From contig CAXXDW010000004.1 in the NCBI GenBank assembly GCA_963665575.2, positions 1-64,000 of the forward strand: DNA of 64,000 nucleotides, given 5' to 3'. This document shows positions 19,575-27,948 of the stretch, piece by piece. The stretch comes from Rariloculus sp963665575. Lineage in GTDB: Bacteria > Pseudomonadota > Gammaproteobacteria > Steroidobacterales > Rariloculaceae. Every line of letters starts with the position of its first letter. The first letter of the stretch is position 1. The position numbers and the translations under genes were made by a program. The notes under the pieces were generated by a model, which searched no databases, was not told the DNA's origin, and saw only the letters and a program-made list of their open reading frames with translations.

Positions 19575-20669
19575 ATGAGTTGCGCGAATCGGAAACTGTT
19601 TCGAGTGCTTGTTCCCGCGGTCATGTTGTGCTTTCCGGGTACGGCGCTGCTGGCTCAGGCGATAACGGTGGTGTCCTTCGGAGGGTCCTATGCGCGCGCC
19701 AGTCAGGAGGCGTACCACAAGCCATTCACCGAAGAGACGGGCATCGAGGTCCGTTTGGAAGACTACAACGGCGGCCTGGCGCAGATTCGCGCGCAAGTCG
19801 ACACTGGCGCCGTGCATTGGGATGTGGTGGACCTGAACCTCGACGACGCCATTCGGGGCTGCGATGAAGGCCTGTTCGAGTTCATCGACGCGTCGGACCT
19901 CGCTCCCGGCATCGACGGGTCAACCCCGCAGGAAGACTATTACCCCGACATGCTCAGCGAGTGCGGCATGGGGCTCCTGTTCTTTTCCACGGTGTATGCC
20001 TACAACGCCGAGCGAATCGGTGAGACACGGCCTGAGCGCATTGACGATTTCTTCGACCTGGAACGCTTTCCGGGCCGTCGCGGCATGCGTCGCAGGCCGG
20101 AGGTGAACCTGGAATTCGCGCTGTTGGCCGACGGTGTGCCGGTGGACGAGGTGTACGAGGTCCTGGGCACCGAAGAAGGCCTCGAGCGGGCATTCCGCAA
20201 GCTCGACACCATCAAGGATCAGGTCGTGTGGTGGGAAGCGGGTGCGCAGCCCCCGCAGATGCTGGCCGACGGCGAAGTGCTCATGTCGACGGCGTACAAC
20301 GGCCGCATTTTTAACGCCCAGGTGCTGGAGAACCAGCCGTTCGTGATCGTCTGGGACGGGCAGGTACTGGACTTCGGCCAATTGGCGGTCGTGGCAGACA
20401 CGCCGCGGCTGGATGAGGCGATGCGGTTCATCGAATTCGCCTCACGACCGTCCTCGATGGCCCGTGTAGGTCGCTACATCGCGTATAGCCCGGCACGAAG
20501 ATCGGCCGACGCCCTGGTCACGACCCACTTTGAAACCGGCATCGAGATGCGCCCGCATATGCCGAACACGCCGGAGCACACCGGGAGGGCCGTGAACAGC
20601 GACTGGCAGTGGTGGAGCGACAACGGGGACGACATGAACGAGCGCTTCACGGTCTGGTTGTCGCGATAG
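19575..20669 (+). CDS. PotD/PotF-like ABC transporter substrate-binding protein
   Basis: Periplasmic binding protein of the spermidine/putrescine type (364 aa). Sec leader SCANRKLFRVLVPAVMLCF, cleavage near ALLAQA. Family motifs: ITVVSFGGSYARASQEAYHKPFTEETGIEV, AHxDVV-like HWDVVDLN, and WWEAGAQPPQMLADGEVLMSTAYNGR. No permease or ATPase gene lies nearby, so it is an orphan or works with a transporter elsewhere. Start at ATG 19575 after GGAGACGGGG. Confidence 0.85.
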   Translation: MSCANRKLFRVLVPAVMLCFPGTALLAQAITVVSFGGSYARASQEAYHKPFTEETGIEVRLEDYNGGLAQIRAQVDTGAVHWDVVDLNLDDAIRGCDEGLFEFIDASDLAPGIDGSTPQEDYYPDMLSECGMGLLFFSTVYAYNAERIGETRPERIDDFFDLERFPGRRGMRRRPEVNLEFALLADGVPVDEVYEVLGTEEGLERAFRKLDTIKDQVVWWEAGAQPPQMLADGEVLMSTAYNGRIFNAQVLENQPFVIVWDGQVLDFGQLAVVADTPRLDEAMRFIEFASRPSSMARVGRYIAYSPARRSADALVTTHFETGIEMRPHMPNTPEHTGRAVNSDWQWWSDNGDDMNERFTVWLSR

Positions 20670-20764
20670 GCCGGCCGGCAGCCGACCGGGCGGTGTTGTC
20701 GGCGCGCCCGCAACAATCGTGCGCTTGACCGGCAATTGCACGGACCGAGCAAGCCGCTCCAGGG

Positions 20765-21256
20765 TTACAACCAGCGACGAACTCGTTCGGTGTACGCCGA
20801 ATACTCGGCTCCAAATTTGCGGCGCAGATACGCCTCTTCCCGCGAAATCACGCCCCAGGACAACAGGGTCGCGTCAACAACGGCCATCGCGGCCAACCAC
20901 AGGGTATTCGCCCACACGCCGACGCCAATCAGCAACAGGACCATGGCCAGATAGATCGGGTTCCGCGAGAATTTGTACGGTCCGGCTTGCACGATGGCAT
21001 CGGTCGGTTCGTTGGTCGGTACGGACGCACCGCCCGCACGCATGGTTCGAAACGCCCAGACGAAAAGAGCCAACGCGGCAACGACGACGGTCAGGCCGCC
21101 AACCGGGGCGACGCCATCCGGCAGGAACGGTAGCTGGACCAGGGCACGCAGCCCGAAACCGACGGCGAGCAAGATGCCAAGCATCACGGGCGGGTGAAAC
21201 GCCACGCCGGCATGGTCAGGCAGATCGTCGTTGTCGAGTTGTTCGTTGGGAGCCAT
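20765..21256 (-). CDS. Isoprenylcysteine carboxyl methyltransferase-family membrane protein
   Basis: 163-aa integral membrane SAM-dependent methyltransferase-like protein (ICMT/PEMT family). Four or five hydrophobic segments (VMLGILLAVGFGLRALV, GGLTVVVAALALFVWAF, YLAMVLLLIGVGVWANTLWL). The signature GPYKFSRNPIYLAM is the cofactor-site region, and EEAYLRRKFGAEYSAYTERV is the conserved tail. Bacterial members methylate diverse small molecules or lipids; the substrate is unknown. Confidence 0.85.
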   Translation of the reverse strand: MAPNEQLDNDDLPDHAGVAFHPPVMLGILLAVGFGLRALVQLPFLPDGVAPVGGLTVVVAALALFVWAFRTMRAGGASVPTNEPTDAIVQAGPYKFSRNPIYLAMVLLLIGVGVWANTLWLAAMAVVDATLLSWGVISREEAYLRRKFGAEYSAYTERVRRWL

Positions 21257-21545
21257 GTTCTTCGTCGGGAATCCTGTTGGTCGTGGACAATTCTGTCAGT
21301 TCATTGGTTTGCAGGCTCGACTGAAGCTTCCGCGTGAAGCCGATGATACGAATCTGCCGACACCGAGTCGAAATCGACCCGGAGCCGCTTCAGGTGGTCA
21401 CGAAGCATGATCGCAGCAAAACACAGCGCAATCGCAACCCTTGCGACTCATGGCCCGGGACTTTTTTTCGCCGCGACGAAAAGCTGCGGTGCCGTGCGCC
21501 CCGTCTACTGTTAGCATTGCGCCACCCAAAGAACCCGGGGCCAGG

Positions 21546-21848
21546 ATGACCATCGACGAAATCAGCCGTGACATGGCGCACAAATCAGGCACGCTCGATC
21601 CGCTGGGCAAGACCCTCCTGTTCTGCCTCGACGACGAGAAGATGCTGATCGACGGAACCGGCGACGCTAATGTCGTCTCGGTCGTCTCCGGACGGGATAT
21701 CGAGGCGGACTGTACGGTACGGATGTCGATCGAGACCTACGGCAAGCTGCAGCGCAGGGAAATCAAGCCGTTCATGGCGGTTGCCTCGGGCAAGATCAAG
21801 GTCAGAGGCGACATGTCGATTGCCACCAAGCTCAAGAAGCTGACCTGA
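21546..21848 (+). CDS. SCP2 sterol-carrier-like protein
   Basis: 100-aa protein matching the SCP-2 sterol-transfer domain: LLFCLDDEKMLIDGTGDANVV, then DCTVRMSIETYGKLQRRE and the typical end ASGKIKVRGDMSIATKLKKL. SCP2 proteins bind lipids or acyl-CoAs. The start at 21546 (MTIDEISRDM) is preferred over upstream in-frame codons, which encode atypical sequence. It lies 25 bases before the DUF1214-like gene, so they are probably co-transcribed. Confidence 0.85.
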   Translation: MTIDEISRDMAHKSGTLDPLGKTLLFCLDDEKMLIDGTGDANVVSVVSGRDIEADCTVRMSIETYGKLQRREIKPFMAVASGKIKVRGDMSIATKLKKLT

Positions 21849-21873
21849 GCCGGACCGCCTCGATAGCGCAGAC

Positions 21874-22938
21874 ATGGAAGCTGAAAAACTCGAGAGTCGG
21901 GAAGCGCTCGACGAGTTCCTCGAGATCATCCGCAACGCCGACCGGACGTTCCTCGATCCCGAGAAGGAACTCGACCTGCAGGGCAAGGTAGACGGCTACC
22001 AACACATCTTCCACCTGCTTCAGGTCGCCGCGGACTTCTACCTCCACAACGATCCGCTGCGGCCGAGACTCATGCCGCTCGCCGACGGGAACCGCAAGCT
22101 CTATGGGGACAACGTCGACGCGGTCTACTACTTCACGCAGTTGCGAGGCGATCAGGAATACGTCATCAGGGGCCAACGCTTCGACAGTTGCTACCTGAGC
22201 TTCTGCGTTTACGGGGGCGATCCCCACGGTGAACTCGCGGACCGAGTGACGCTCAACGTCAACCATCGCGACATCGTCTTTGAGGACGACGGCTCGTTCG
22301 AATTACTGTTGACGCCGAACCCGAACGGCCCGAACGAGTTTCCCATCGACCCCGACTCCGTGACGCTCTTCACGCGCGAGTATTTTTTCGACCGAGCGGC
22401 ATCGCGCGAGAGTACGCTCAGTATCCGCAACGCTTCGCCCCAGCCCGCCACGCTGCCGCTCGACGATGCCGAACTCGCACGGCGAATCCGCACCATGGCG
22501 ATGTTCTTCCAGTGCACGACATGGATCGCACCGCTGCCGGTGGAATTCCCGGTCAACGAGTTCTGCCCGCCATTCGAGTTCGATGCGGAACAGGGCGGCT
22601 GGGGCACAGTGGACAACATCTACTGCTTCTCCCGTTTCCGGCTCGAGGAGCATCAATACCTGAAAATCTCCTTCCGGTCGCCGGAAGCCTGCTACTGGGG
22701 CCTGCAGACCTGGAACTACCTCATGCAGTCCACGAACTACGTCGACTTCCCGGTCTGCATCAACAAGGCGAACGCGGTCCCCGAGGAAGACGGCCGCTAC
22801 GATATCTACCTGAGCCATCGTCCGGCGCCGCGCAACTGGATCAGCACCGCGGGCTACCGCGAGGGGGTTCTCTTCGCCCGCTGGCTGCTCGCCGAGGCGT
22901 TGCCGGAGACTCCGGAAGTCGCACTCGAAAGCTGGTGA
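21874..22938 (+). CDS. DUF1214-like protein
   Basis: 354-aa soluble protein without a leader. Features resembling DUF1214 proteins include VYYFTQLRGDQEYVIRGQRF, SCYLSFCVYGGDPHGELADR, RNASPQPATLPLDD and the C-terminal YDIYLSHRPAPRNWISTAGY, followed by LFARWLLAE. Such proteins accompany lipid- and sterol-degradation genes in actinobacteria and proteobacteria, but the function is unknown. Linkage to the SCP2 gene supports a lipid or steroid-related role (inference). Confidence 0.7.
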   Translation: MEAEKLESREALDEFLEIIRNADRTFLDPEKELDLQGKVDGYQHIFHLLQVAADFYLHNDPLRPRLMPLADGNRKLYGDNVDAVYYFTQLRGDQEYVIRGQRFDSCYLSFCVYGGDPHGELADRVTLNVNHRDIVFEDDGSFELLLTPNPNGPNEFPIDPDSVTLFTREYFFDRAASRESTLSIRNASPQPATLPLDDAELARRIRTMAMFFQCTTWIAPLPVEFPVNEFCPPFEFDAEQGGWGTVDNIYCFSRFRLEEHQYLKISFRSPEACYWGLQTWNYLMQSTNYVDFPVCINKANAVPEEDGRYDIYLSHRPAPRNWISTAGYREGVLFARWLLAEALPETPEVALESW

Positions 22939-23323
22939 TGCCTGGGCAGTGCATCGACCGGGTTCGGTGTGGACGCACGCAGATCCGAAGCACGCCGGAG
23001 ACTGCCGGTCGCGTGCTATAGTCGGATCGGCCAGGCTCGGCCCGCAAGCGTTGACCCACGGCCAATCAACCGAACGAAGAGGCATGCGTAACCGCAGATT
23101 CGCCCTGAAGCCAGACGCAGCCGGCGTGATCGGAACCGTGCTGAACCGACCCGGGCAGCGTTCCCATACGGCAAATGCAAATCCACATGGATCGCGTCAC
23201 CGCTGCTCCGGAAAGGGGCCGGTCCGCATTCTCCCGGTGAGCGGACCGCACTCATGTCGTGGGTCCTCGCCCGGCGGCAATTGGCTGTATGGACAAGGAT
23301 CCGCACGATAGAGGACTTTCGAT
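22939..23323 (+). other. 385-base intergenic region with a candidate extended -10
   Basis: Gap before the flavocytochrome operon. TGCTATAGT (23014-23022) is a good extended -10, which would give a leader of about 300 bases. No -35, riboswitch or terminator is recognised. Frames within it have no recognisable product. Confidence 0.35.
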
Positions 23324-24940
23324 ATGGCGCTCCCCCCAAATGTCAGCGAGGCCGAATTTTCCACAGCGCTCGATGAGTTCAGTGCGGTTGTCGGCGCCGA
23401 TTGGGTCTTCAGCTCAGACGAAGACGTCGCCCTGTACCGCGATTCCTATTCCATCTACTGGGGCGAACCCGAAGAGCGGCTGGCGTCCGCCGCGGTGGCT
23501 CCGGCGAGTGTGGAACAAGTGCAGCAAGTCGTTCGTATCGCGAACCGTTTCGGCATTCCTCTGTATCCGATCTCCACGGGGCGGAATCTGAACTACGGCG
23601 GAGCAGCACCGAACACGACCGGCAGTGTCGTGGTCGACCTGAAACGCATGAACCGTGTGCTCGAAGTCGATGAGGACAGGCATTTCGCATTGGTCGAACC
23701 TGGTGTTTCCTACTTCGATCTCTACGCTTACATCAAGGAACGCGGTCTCAAGGTCGTGATTGATGTTCCCGACCCTGGCTGGGGCAGTCCCGTCGGTAAC
23801 AGCCTGGATCACGGCATAGGCTTCGGCATGGCTCCGTTTCGAGATCACTTTGGAGCGCACTGTGGCATGGAGGTAGTGACACCGGAAGGCGATGTCATAC
23901 GCACCGGGATGGGCGCCCTGCCCGGATCCGATACCTGGCAGGAGTTCCGCTACGGCGCCGGCCCGTCGGTGGACGGCCTGTTCGCCCAATCGAACTTCGG
24001 CATCGTCACGAAAATGGGGTTCTGGTTGATGCCCATGCCCGAGGCTTACCTGACCGGGACGGTGTCCGTACCGCGCTATCGGGATTTGATTGCGATGGTA
24101 AAGGAAGTCAATTATTTCGAAGACTCCTTTCTCACTGGTCTGCCAAACTACAGCAGCCCTGTGACAGGAGGATCCGACCCAAACCCGGCCCTGGCAACCT
24201 TGATGGAAAACGGCTGGCCATCCCTTGAGCAGGTGGAACAGTTTGTAGACTCCCAGGATCGTCCTGCCTGGTCGGTCACCCTGCAATTTTACGGGCCCGA
24301 GGAATCGGTCCGAGCCCATTGGAGTGCCGCCAAGCGACGTTTTGCCAGTGCCATTGCCGGGGCCGTATTCGAGGAAGGTGAATTTCGGACCTTGCCCATA
24401 GCACCCGAAGCTGAGGCCGAACTTCGCGAAAAGCGTCGATTCGGCATTCCCAGCCTGGAAGCCTTCACGCTGACCAGCAGAACTGCGCTCACCGCTGACG
24501 ACCCGCCAGAGGGGCACGCTGACCTGTTGATCATCATGCCCAGAAAAGCTCAGGAAAACTGGGATTTGGCCCGCGTGTTGTATGAACTTTACACCGAGCT
24601 GGATCTCCCTCCGATAACCAGTCCCTTCAGTGCGCCTTCTCCCTTCTTTCCACGCTCCTTCCTCAGGTTCATCCTCATTCCAACCTGGCGTGACCCGGAA
24701 AGGAACAGAAGAAGCCGTGAGATATTTTCGCGGATTATCGACCGCTGTGCCGAGCATGGTTGGGGCGACTACCGCACATCGCCTGCTTTCCAGGAGCAAT
24801 TGGTCGGCACGTTTTCCTATAACAACAGCTCGCTGTTGAGATTCCAGGAAAAGCTGAAGGATGGTATCGACCCGAATGGAATCATCGCGCCGGGACGATA
24901 CGGGATCTGGCCGGCACACATTAGAAATGGCCGCGCATGA
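23324..24940 (+). CDS. FAD-linked oxidoreductase, 4-cresol dehydrogenase flavoprotein-like (VAO family)
   Basis: 538-aa flavoenzyme of the vanillyl-alcohol oxidase / p-cresol methylhydroxylase family. The PCMH-type FAD domain has YPISTGRNLNYGGAAP and VDVPDPGWGSPVGNSLDHGIG, then HCGMEVVTPEGDVIRTGMG and GLFAQSNFGIVTKMGFWLMP. The C-terminus NGIIAPGRYGIWP is characteristic of the family. Expected to oxidise a para-alkylphenol or related aromatic by hydride abstraction and pass electrons to the cytochrome encoded next (ATGA overlap at 24937-24940). Codon use is visibly AT-richer than in neighbours, suggesting transfer. Confidence 0.87.
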   Translation: MALPPNVSEAEFSTALDEFSAVVGADWVFSSDEDVALYRDSYSIYWGEPEERLASAAVAPASVEQVQQVVRIANRFGIPLYPISTGRNLNYGGAAPNTTGSVVVDLKRMNRVLEVDEDRHFALVEPGVSYFDLYAYIKERGLKVVIDVPDPGWGSPVGNSLDHGIGFGMAPFRDHFGAHCGMEVVTPEGDVIRTGMGALPGSDTWQEFRYGAGPSVDGLFAQSNFGIVTKMGFWLMPMPEAYLTGTVSVPRYRDLIAMVKEVNYFEDSFLTGLPNYSSPVTGGSDPNPALATLMENGWPSLEQVEQFVDSQDRPAWSVTLQFYGPEESVRAHWSAAKRRFASAIAGAVFEEGEFRTLPIAPEAEAELREKRRFGIPSLEAFTLTSRTALTADDPPEGHADLLIIMPRKAQENWDLARVLYELYTELDLPPITSPFSAPSPFFPRSFLRFILIPTWRDPERNRRSREIFSRIIDRCAEHGWGDYRTSPAFQEQLVGTFSYNNSSLLRFQEKLKDGIDPNGIIAPGRYGIWPAHIRNGRA

Positions 24941-25290
24941 GACAGACGACTCGTTTGCTTTCGCTTTCGCTTTTGCTCGGCGCTTCCGGCGCCGTTCCGG
25001 GACAGACCGGGCCTTCCGAAGACAACGGCAAAGTCGTTTACGACAAGTGGTGCATTCATTGTCACGGACAACTGGAAAGGGGGCCGTTGCCTGGAACCAA
25101 TGCGCTTGCCCTCAAGTATCGAGGAGAGCTCCCGGCAATCCTTGAAGAGCGCACCGATCTTGCACCCGAGTTCATCAGAACGGTGGTTCGAGGCGGCTTG
25201 TTCGGAATGCCGATAACGCGCAAGACAGAAGTCAGCGATGCCGAACTCGAAGACATCATCGCGTATCTCACACGTACACAGGCACGATGA
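24937..25290 (+). CDS. Cytochrome c subunit of the flavocytochrome (PchC-like)
   Basis: 117-aa exported c-type cytochrome. Leader to about residue 22, haem-binding CIHCH at 39-43, and the axial Met in LFGMPITRKTEVSDAELEDI, a pattern seen in the cytochrome subunit of p-cresol methylhydroxylase. The ATG overlaps the stop of the flavoprotein gene. Together they form an alpha-beta flavocytochrome c, usually periplasmic. The flavoprotein has no visible leader, so export together with the cytochrome is an inference. Confidence 0.85.
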   Translation: MRQTTRLLSLSLLLGASGAVPGQTGPSEDNGKVVYDKWCIHCHGQLERGPLPGTNALALKYRGELPAILEERTDLAPEFIRTVVRGGLFGMPITRKTEVSDAELEDIIAYLTRTQAR

Positions 25291-25337
25291 TCTGAAGCGC
25301 TGATCGTCCTCAGCCAGGCGCAGAACAACAGCAAGCC

Positions 25338-26051
25338 TCAGGCGAGCACCTCTTCGAGGAAGCCGACCGTCGCGATCCACGAGCGGCGGTCGGCGCTCGC
25401 GTCATACACGGTGCCCCTGTCGGGCGAATTCGCATTCGGATTCGTAAACGCGTGCATCGCGTTGCCGTAGACGTGGATCTGCCAGTCGGCGCCAGCCGCC
25501 GTGAGCTCCGCTTCAAGCGCGTTGACGGCCTCGACGGGCACCATCGGATCATCGTGACCATGCAGCGCCAGCACCCTGGCGCCGATCCGCGTACCGGACG
25601 TGTTGCCGGGCGGGTTGAACAATCCGTGCAGACTCACGACGCCGCGAACGTCGCTACCGGTGCGCGCCAGGTCAAGCACGCACAGTCCACCGAAGCAGTA
25701 ACCGATCGCAGCGGTGCGGTCCGGGTCGACCTCGTCCTGCTGGCGCAGCGTCTCGAGCGCGGCCGCGATACGTCCCTGCAGCAACGCCCGATCCGCGAGG
25801 AACGGCTGCATGAGTTTCGCGTTCTCCTCCGGACCCGAGCCGCGTACGCCCTTGCCGTAGACATCGAGCGCCAAGCCGCAGTAACCGAGTCCGGCGAGTT
25901 CGCGCGCCTTTGCACACTCGAGTTCTCCACGCCCGCCCCAGGCATGCGCTACGAGCACGCCGGGTCTCGGTCCCGGACGGTCCTCGTCCCAGGCAAGGTA
26001 GCCCTCGAGCAAGTCACCGTTGTGGGTGTATTCGACATATCGCTCGGCCAT
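25338..26051 (-). CDS. Dienelactone hydrolase family protein
   Basis: 237-aa alpha/beta hydrolase. The nucleophile is Cys119 in GYCFGG, with Asp168 (HGHDDPMVP) and His200 (GNAMHAF). This Cys-Asp-His triad is diagnostic of dienelactone hydrolase, which opens dienelactones in (chloro)aromatic catabolism; many relatives have other substrates. The start at 26051 has AGGAGAG upstream. Convergent with the flavocytochrome operon, which fits but does not prove a shared aromatic pathway. Confidence 0.88.
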   Translation of the reverse strand: MAERYVEYTHNGDLLEGYLAWDEDRPGPRPGVLVAHAWGGRGELECAKARELAGLGYCGLALDVYGKGVRGSGPEENAKLMQPFLADRALLQGRIAAALETLRQQDEVDPDRTAAIGYCFGGLCVLDLARTGSDVRGVVSLHGLFNPPGNTSGTRIGARVLALHGHDDPMVPVEAVNALEAELTAAGADWQIHVYGNAMHAFTNPNANSPDRGTVYDASADRRSWIATVGFLEEVLA

Positions 26052-26238
26052 TGATCCTGTCTCTCCTGTCGTTTTGTGTCGCCGCAACCGAACGTTCGGT
26101 TGCTCCCGCGCGAGCCTTTCGGACCCGCGCGGAGGGCGAATTTTACAGCACAAAAGTTGCGCGGAAGCTGCGTTGCGCAAACCCCCTCGGGTGCTGTAGA
26201 GTCTCTGCGCCGCGACGTTCATCCACCTGGGGGCGCCT

Positions 26239-27192
26239 ATGGACCTGATTCCGGACACAGCACCGCACTGGCACATTTTCCTGACGCACATCCCGATCGT
26301 CGGAGCGATCTTCGGCCTGGCGCTTCTCATAGCGAGCTACGTCATCAAAAGCGATCACTTGCGCCGCGCAAGTCTTGTGACATTCGTACTTCTGGCACTG
26401 ATCGTGATTCCGACATTCATCACCGGCTCCGCCACGCGGTGGGAGATGGGCAACGACCCCGGTGTTTCCCTCGATCTCATGGCCGCGCATCAGGATCTGG
26501 CCCTCTGGTCGCTGATCTTTCTCAGTTTTACCGGCGTCCTGTCGTGGTTTGCGCTGTGGCATTATCGGCGCTCGTCCGGGCCTCGTGAATGGAACATCCA
26601 CGCCGTTCTCGTCCTGGCCCTGATCTCGATGTTTATCCTGCTGAACACGGGCAGCATCGGCGGCACAATCAGCCGCCCGGACATGCAGTCCGCGGAGGAC
26701 CTTCAGGCGGTCGCGGGGCAGGCGGAACAAGGCATCAACGCCGCGATCGAAAACGCCATCATCAGCGGCGCATGGGCCTGGCCGGCGATGGAGGCCGCTC
26801 ATTTCGTGGGGATGGCGGTACTCTTCGGCGTCGTGATCATCACGACTCTGCGCACGCTTGGCGTCGCGAAGGTCATTCCCTTCTCCGCGATTCACCGACT
26901 GTTGCCGCTTGGCGTACTCGGCTTCTTCGTCAACTCCGTAACCGGGATGTTGTTCTTCATCGCGGACTCCGGACGCTATACGGCAATGACAAACAGCTTC
27001 TTCCCAAAAATCGCCCTGATCGTGATCGGCGGCGTTTGCGTACTGTACTTCACGACGTTCGACCGTCCCTGGAACGTGAAGAGAGGCGACGACGGGCCGG
27101 TTCAGGCCAAGGCGGTCGCCGCCCTGACGCTCGTCCTGTGGGCGGGAGTCATCGTCTACGGCCGCTTGCTGCCGTATCTTGAAGGAGGCTAG
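26239..27192 (+). CDS. Two-domain membrane protein (DUF2231-like N half, DUF6644-like C half)
   Basis: 317 aa with about eight membrane helices. The N-terminal half (HIFLTHIPIVGAIFGLALLI, FITGSATRW) resembles DUF2231-type four-helix domains. The C-terminal half (WPAMEAAHFVGMAVLFGVVI ... INSVTG-like region ... YGRLLPYL) is recognisably homologous to the whole 157-aa protein encoded at 27469. It heads a three-gene set with tight spacing. Possibly an electron-transfer or sensor module, but no haem or metal motif is certain. Function unknown. Confidence 0.7.
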   Translation: MDLIPDTAPHWHIFLTHIPIVGAIFGLALLIASYVIKSDHLRRASLVTFVLLALIVIPTFITGSATRWEMGNDPGVSLDLMAAHQDLALWSLIFLSFTGVLSWFALWHYRRSSGPREWNIHAVLVLALISMFILLNTGSIGGTISRPDMQSAEDLQAVAGQAEQGINAAIENAIISGAWAWPAMEAAHFVGMAVLFGVVIITTLRTLGVAKVIPFSAIHRLLPLGVLGFFVNSVTGMLFFIADSGRYTAMTNSFFPKIALIVIGGVCVLYFTTFDRPWNVKRGDDGPVQAKAVAALTLVLWAGVIVYGRLLPYLEGG

Positions 27193-27194
27193 AG

Positions 27195-27437
27195 ATGGCA
27201 CCGCTGTTCATCGCCCTAATCGGCCTGGGCGCAGTACTTGCTGCGATTTACCTCCCGGCAAGGTACTACTGGCTGATCCTTGCCCTGGTCGTGGTACAGG
27301 TCGCCATTGGCATCATCGTTAACCAGGCCTGGCTGCTGCTCATAGTCATTGCCATCATCGGCGTGCTGTTCACGGCGTTGATCGCCGTGGGCCACTTCTG
27401 CATCGACAAGGACGCAGAAGAAGCAAACGCGCAGTAG
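27195..27437 (+). CDS. Small hydrophobic membrane protein
   Basis: 80 aa, mostly two or three membrane helices (PLFIALIGLGAVLAAIYL, YWLILALVVVQVAIGIIV, AWLLLIVIAIIGVLFTALIA), with an acidic C-terminus KDAEEANAQ. A GGAGG eight bases upstream overlaps the end of the preceding gene. Family not recognised; presumably a subunit with its neighbours. Confidence 0.7.
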   Translation: MAPLFIALIGLGAVLAAIYLPARYYWLILALVVVQVAIGIIVNQAWLLLIVIAIIGVLFTALIAVGHFCIDKDAEEANAQ

Positions 27438-27468
27438 TTCCTTTCACGACAATACATCGGGAAACGTT

Positions 27469-27942
27469 ATGGCTTTTCTTACCTGGTTGGAATCCACGGC
27501 CTATTCCGAGTGGATCCTCGTCTCGGCGGTCGGCTGGCCGCTTATGTTGTGCACACATGCGGTTGGCCTTGCGATCATCGTCGGAATCGTGTTCTCCGTC
27601 GACCTGCGACTGCTCGGGTTGTACAAGACGATTCCCTACACGGCGCTGGAGAAGATACTGGCCTTCGCCTGGATCGGCTTCGCGCTGAACCTGTTTACGG
27701 GCGTTTCGCTGTACATGACGCAGGCGTCCAGTTACACCGAAAACGTCCCGTTCCTCATCAAGATCACATTGATCGCGCTCGGCACCGTCAATCTGCACAA
27801 GATGCAGAAGACGCTGCGCCAGGACTCGGAAAGCTGGGAGACAGCCCAGGCCGTTCCACTGGTCGGCAGGCAACTCGCGATCAGCTCCCTCGTGTTCTGG
27901 ACGATCGCCGTCGTTACGGGTCGCCTGATCGCCTATCTCTGA
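27469..27942 (+). CDS. DUF6644-like four-helix membrane protein
   Basis: 157 aa with four membrane helices. It aligns along its length with the C-terminal half of the 317-aa protein two genes upstream: WPLMLCTHAVGLAIIVGIV against WPAMEAAHFVGMAVLFGVV, RLLGLYKTIPYTALEKIL against RTLGVAKVIPFSAIHRLL, and the end VTGRLIAYL against VYGRLLPYL. A conserved His in the first helix (CTHAVG / AAHFVG) could be a ligand. Function unknown. Confidence 0.7.
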   Translation: MAFLTWLESTAYSEWILVSAVGWPLMLCTHAVGLAIIVGIVFSVDLRLLGLYKTIPYTALEKILAFAWIGFALNLFTGVSLYMTQASSYTENVPFLIKITLIALGTVNLHKMQKTLRQDSESWETAQAVPLVGRQLAISSLVFWTIAVVTGRLIAYL

Positions 27943-27948
27943 ACGCGA

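Noticed and set aside
17878..19578. Long open frame on the plus strand opposite the tannase-like gene
   Set aside because: Arg/His/Val-rich translation typical of the antisense of a GC-rich gene; the minus-strand product has a leader and family motifs.
22949..23311. 120-aa plus-strand frame before the flavocytochrome operon
   Set aside because: Starts inside the preceding gene's tail region, no ribosome site, no recognisable sequence; treated as intergenic.
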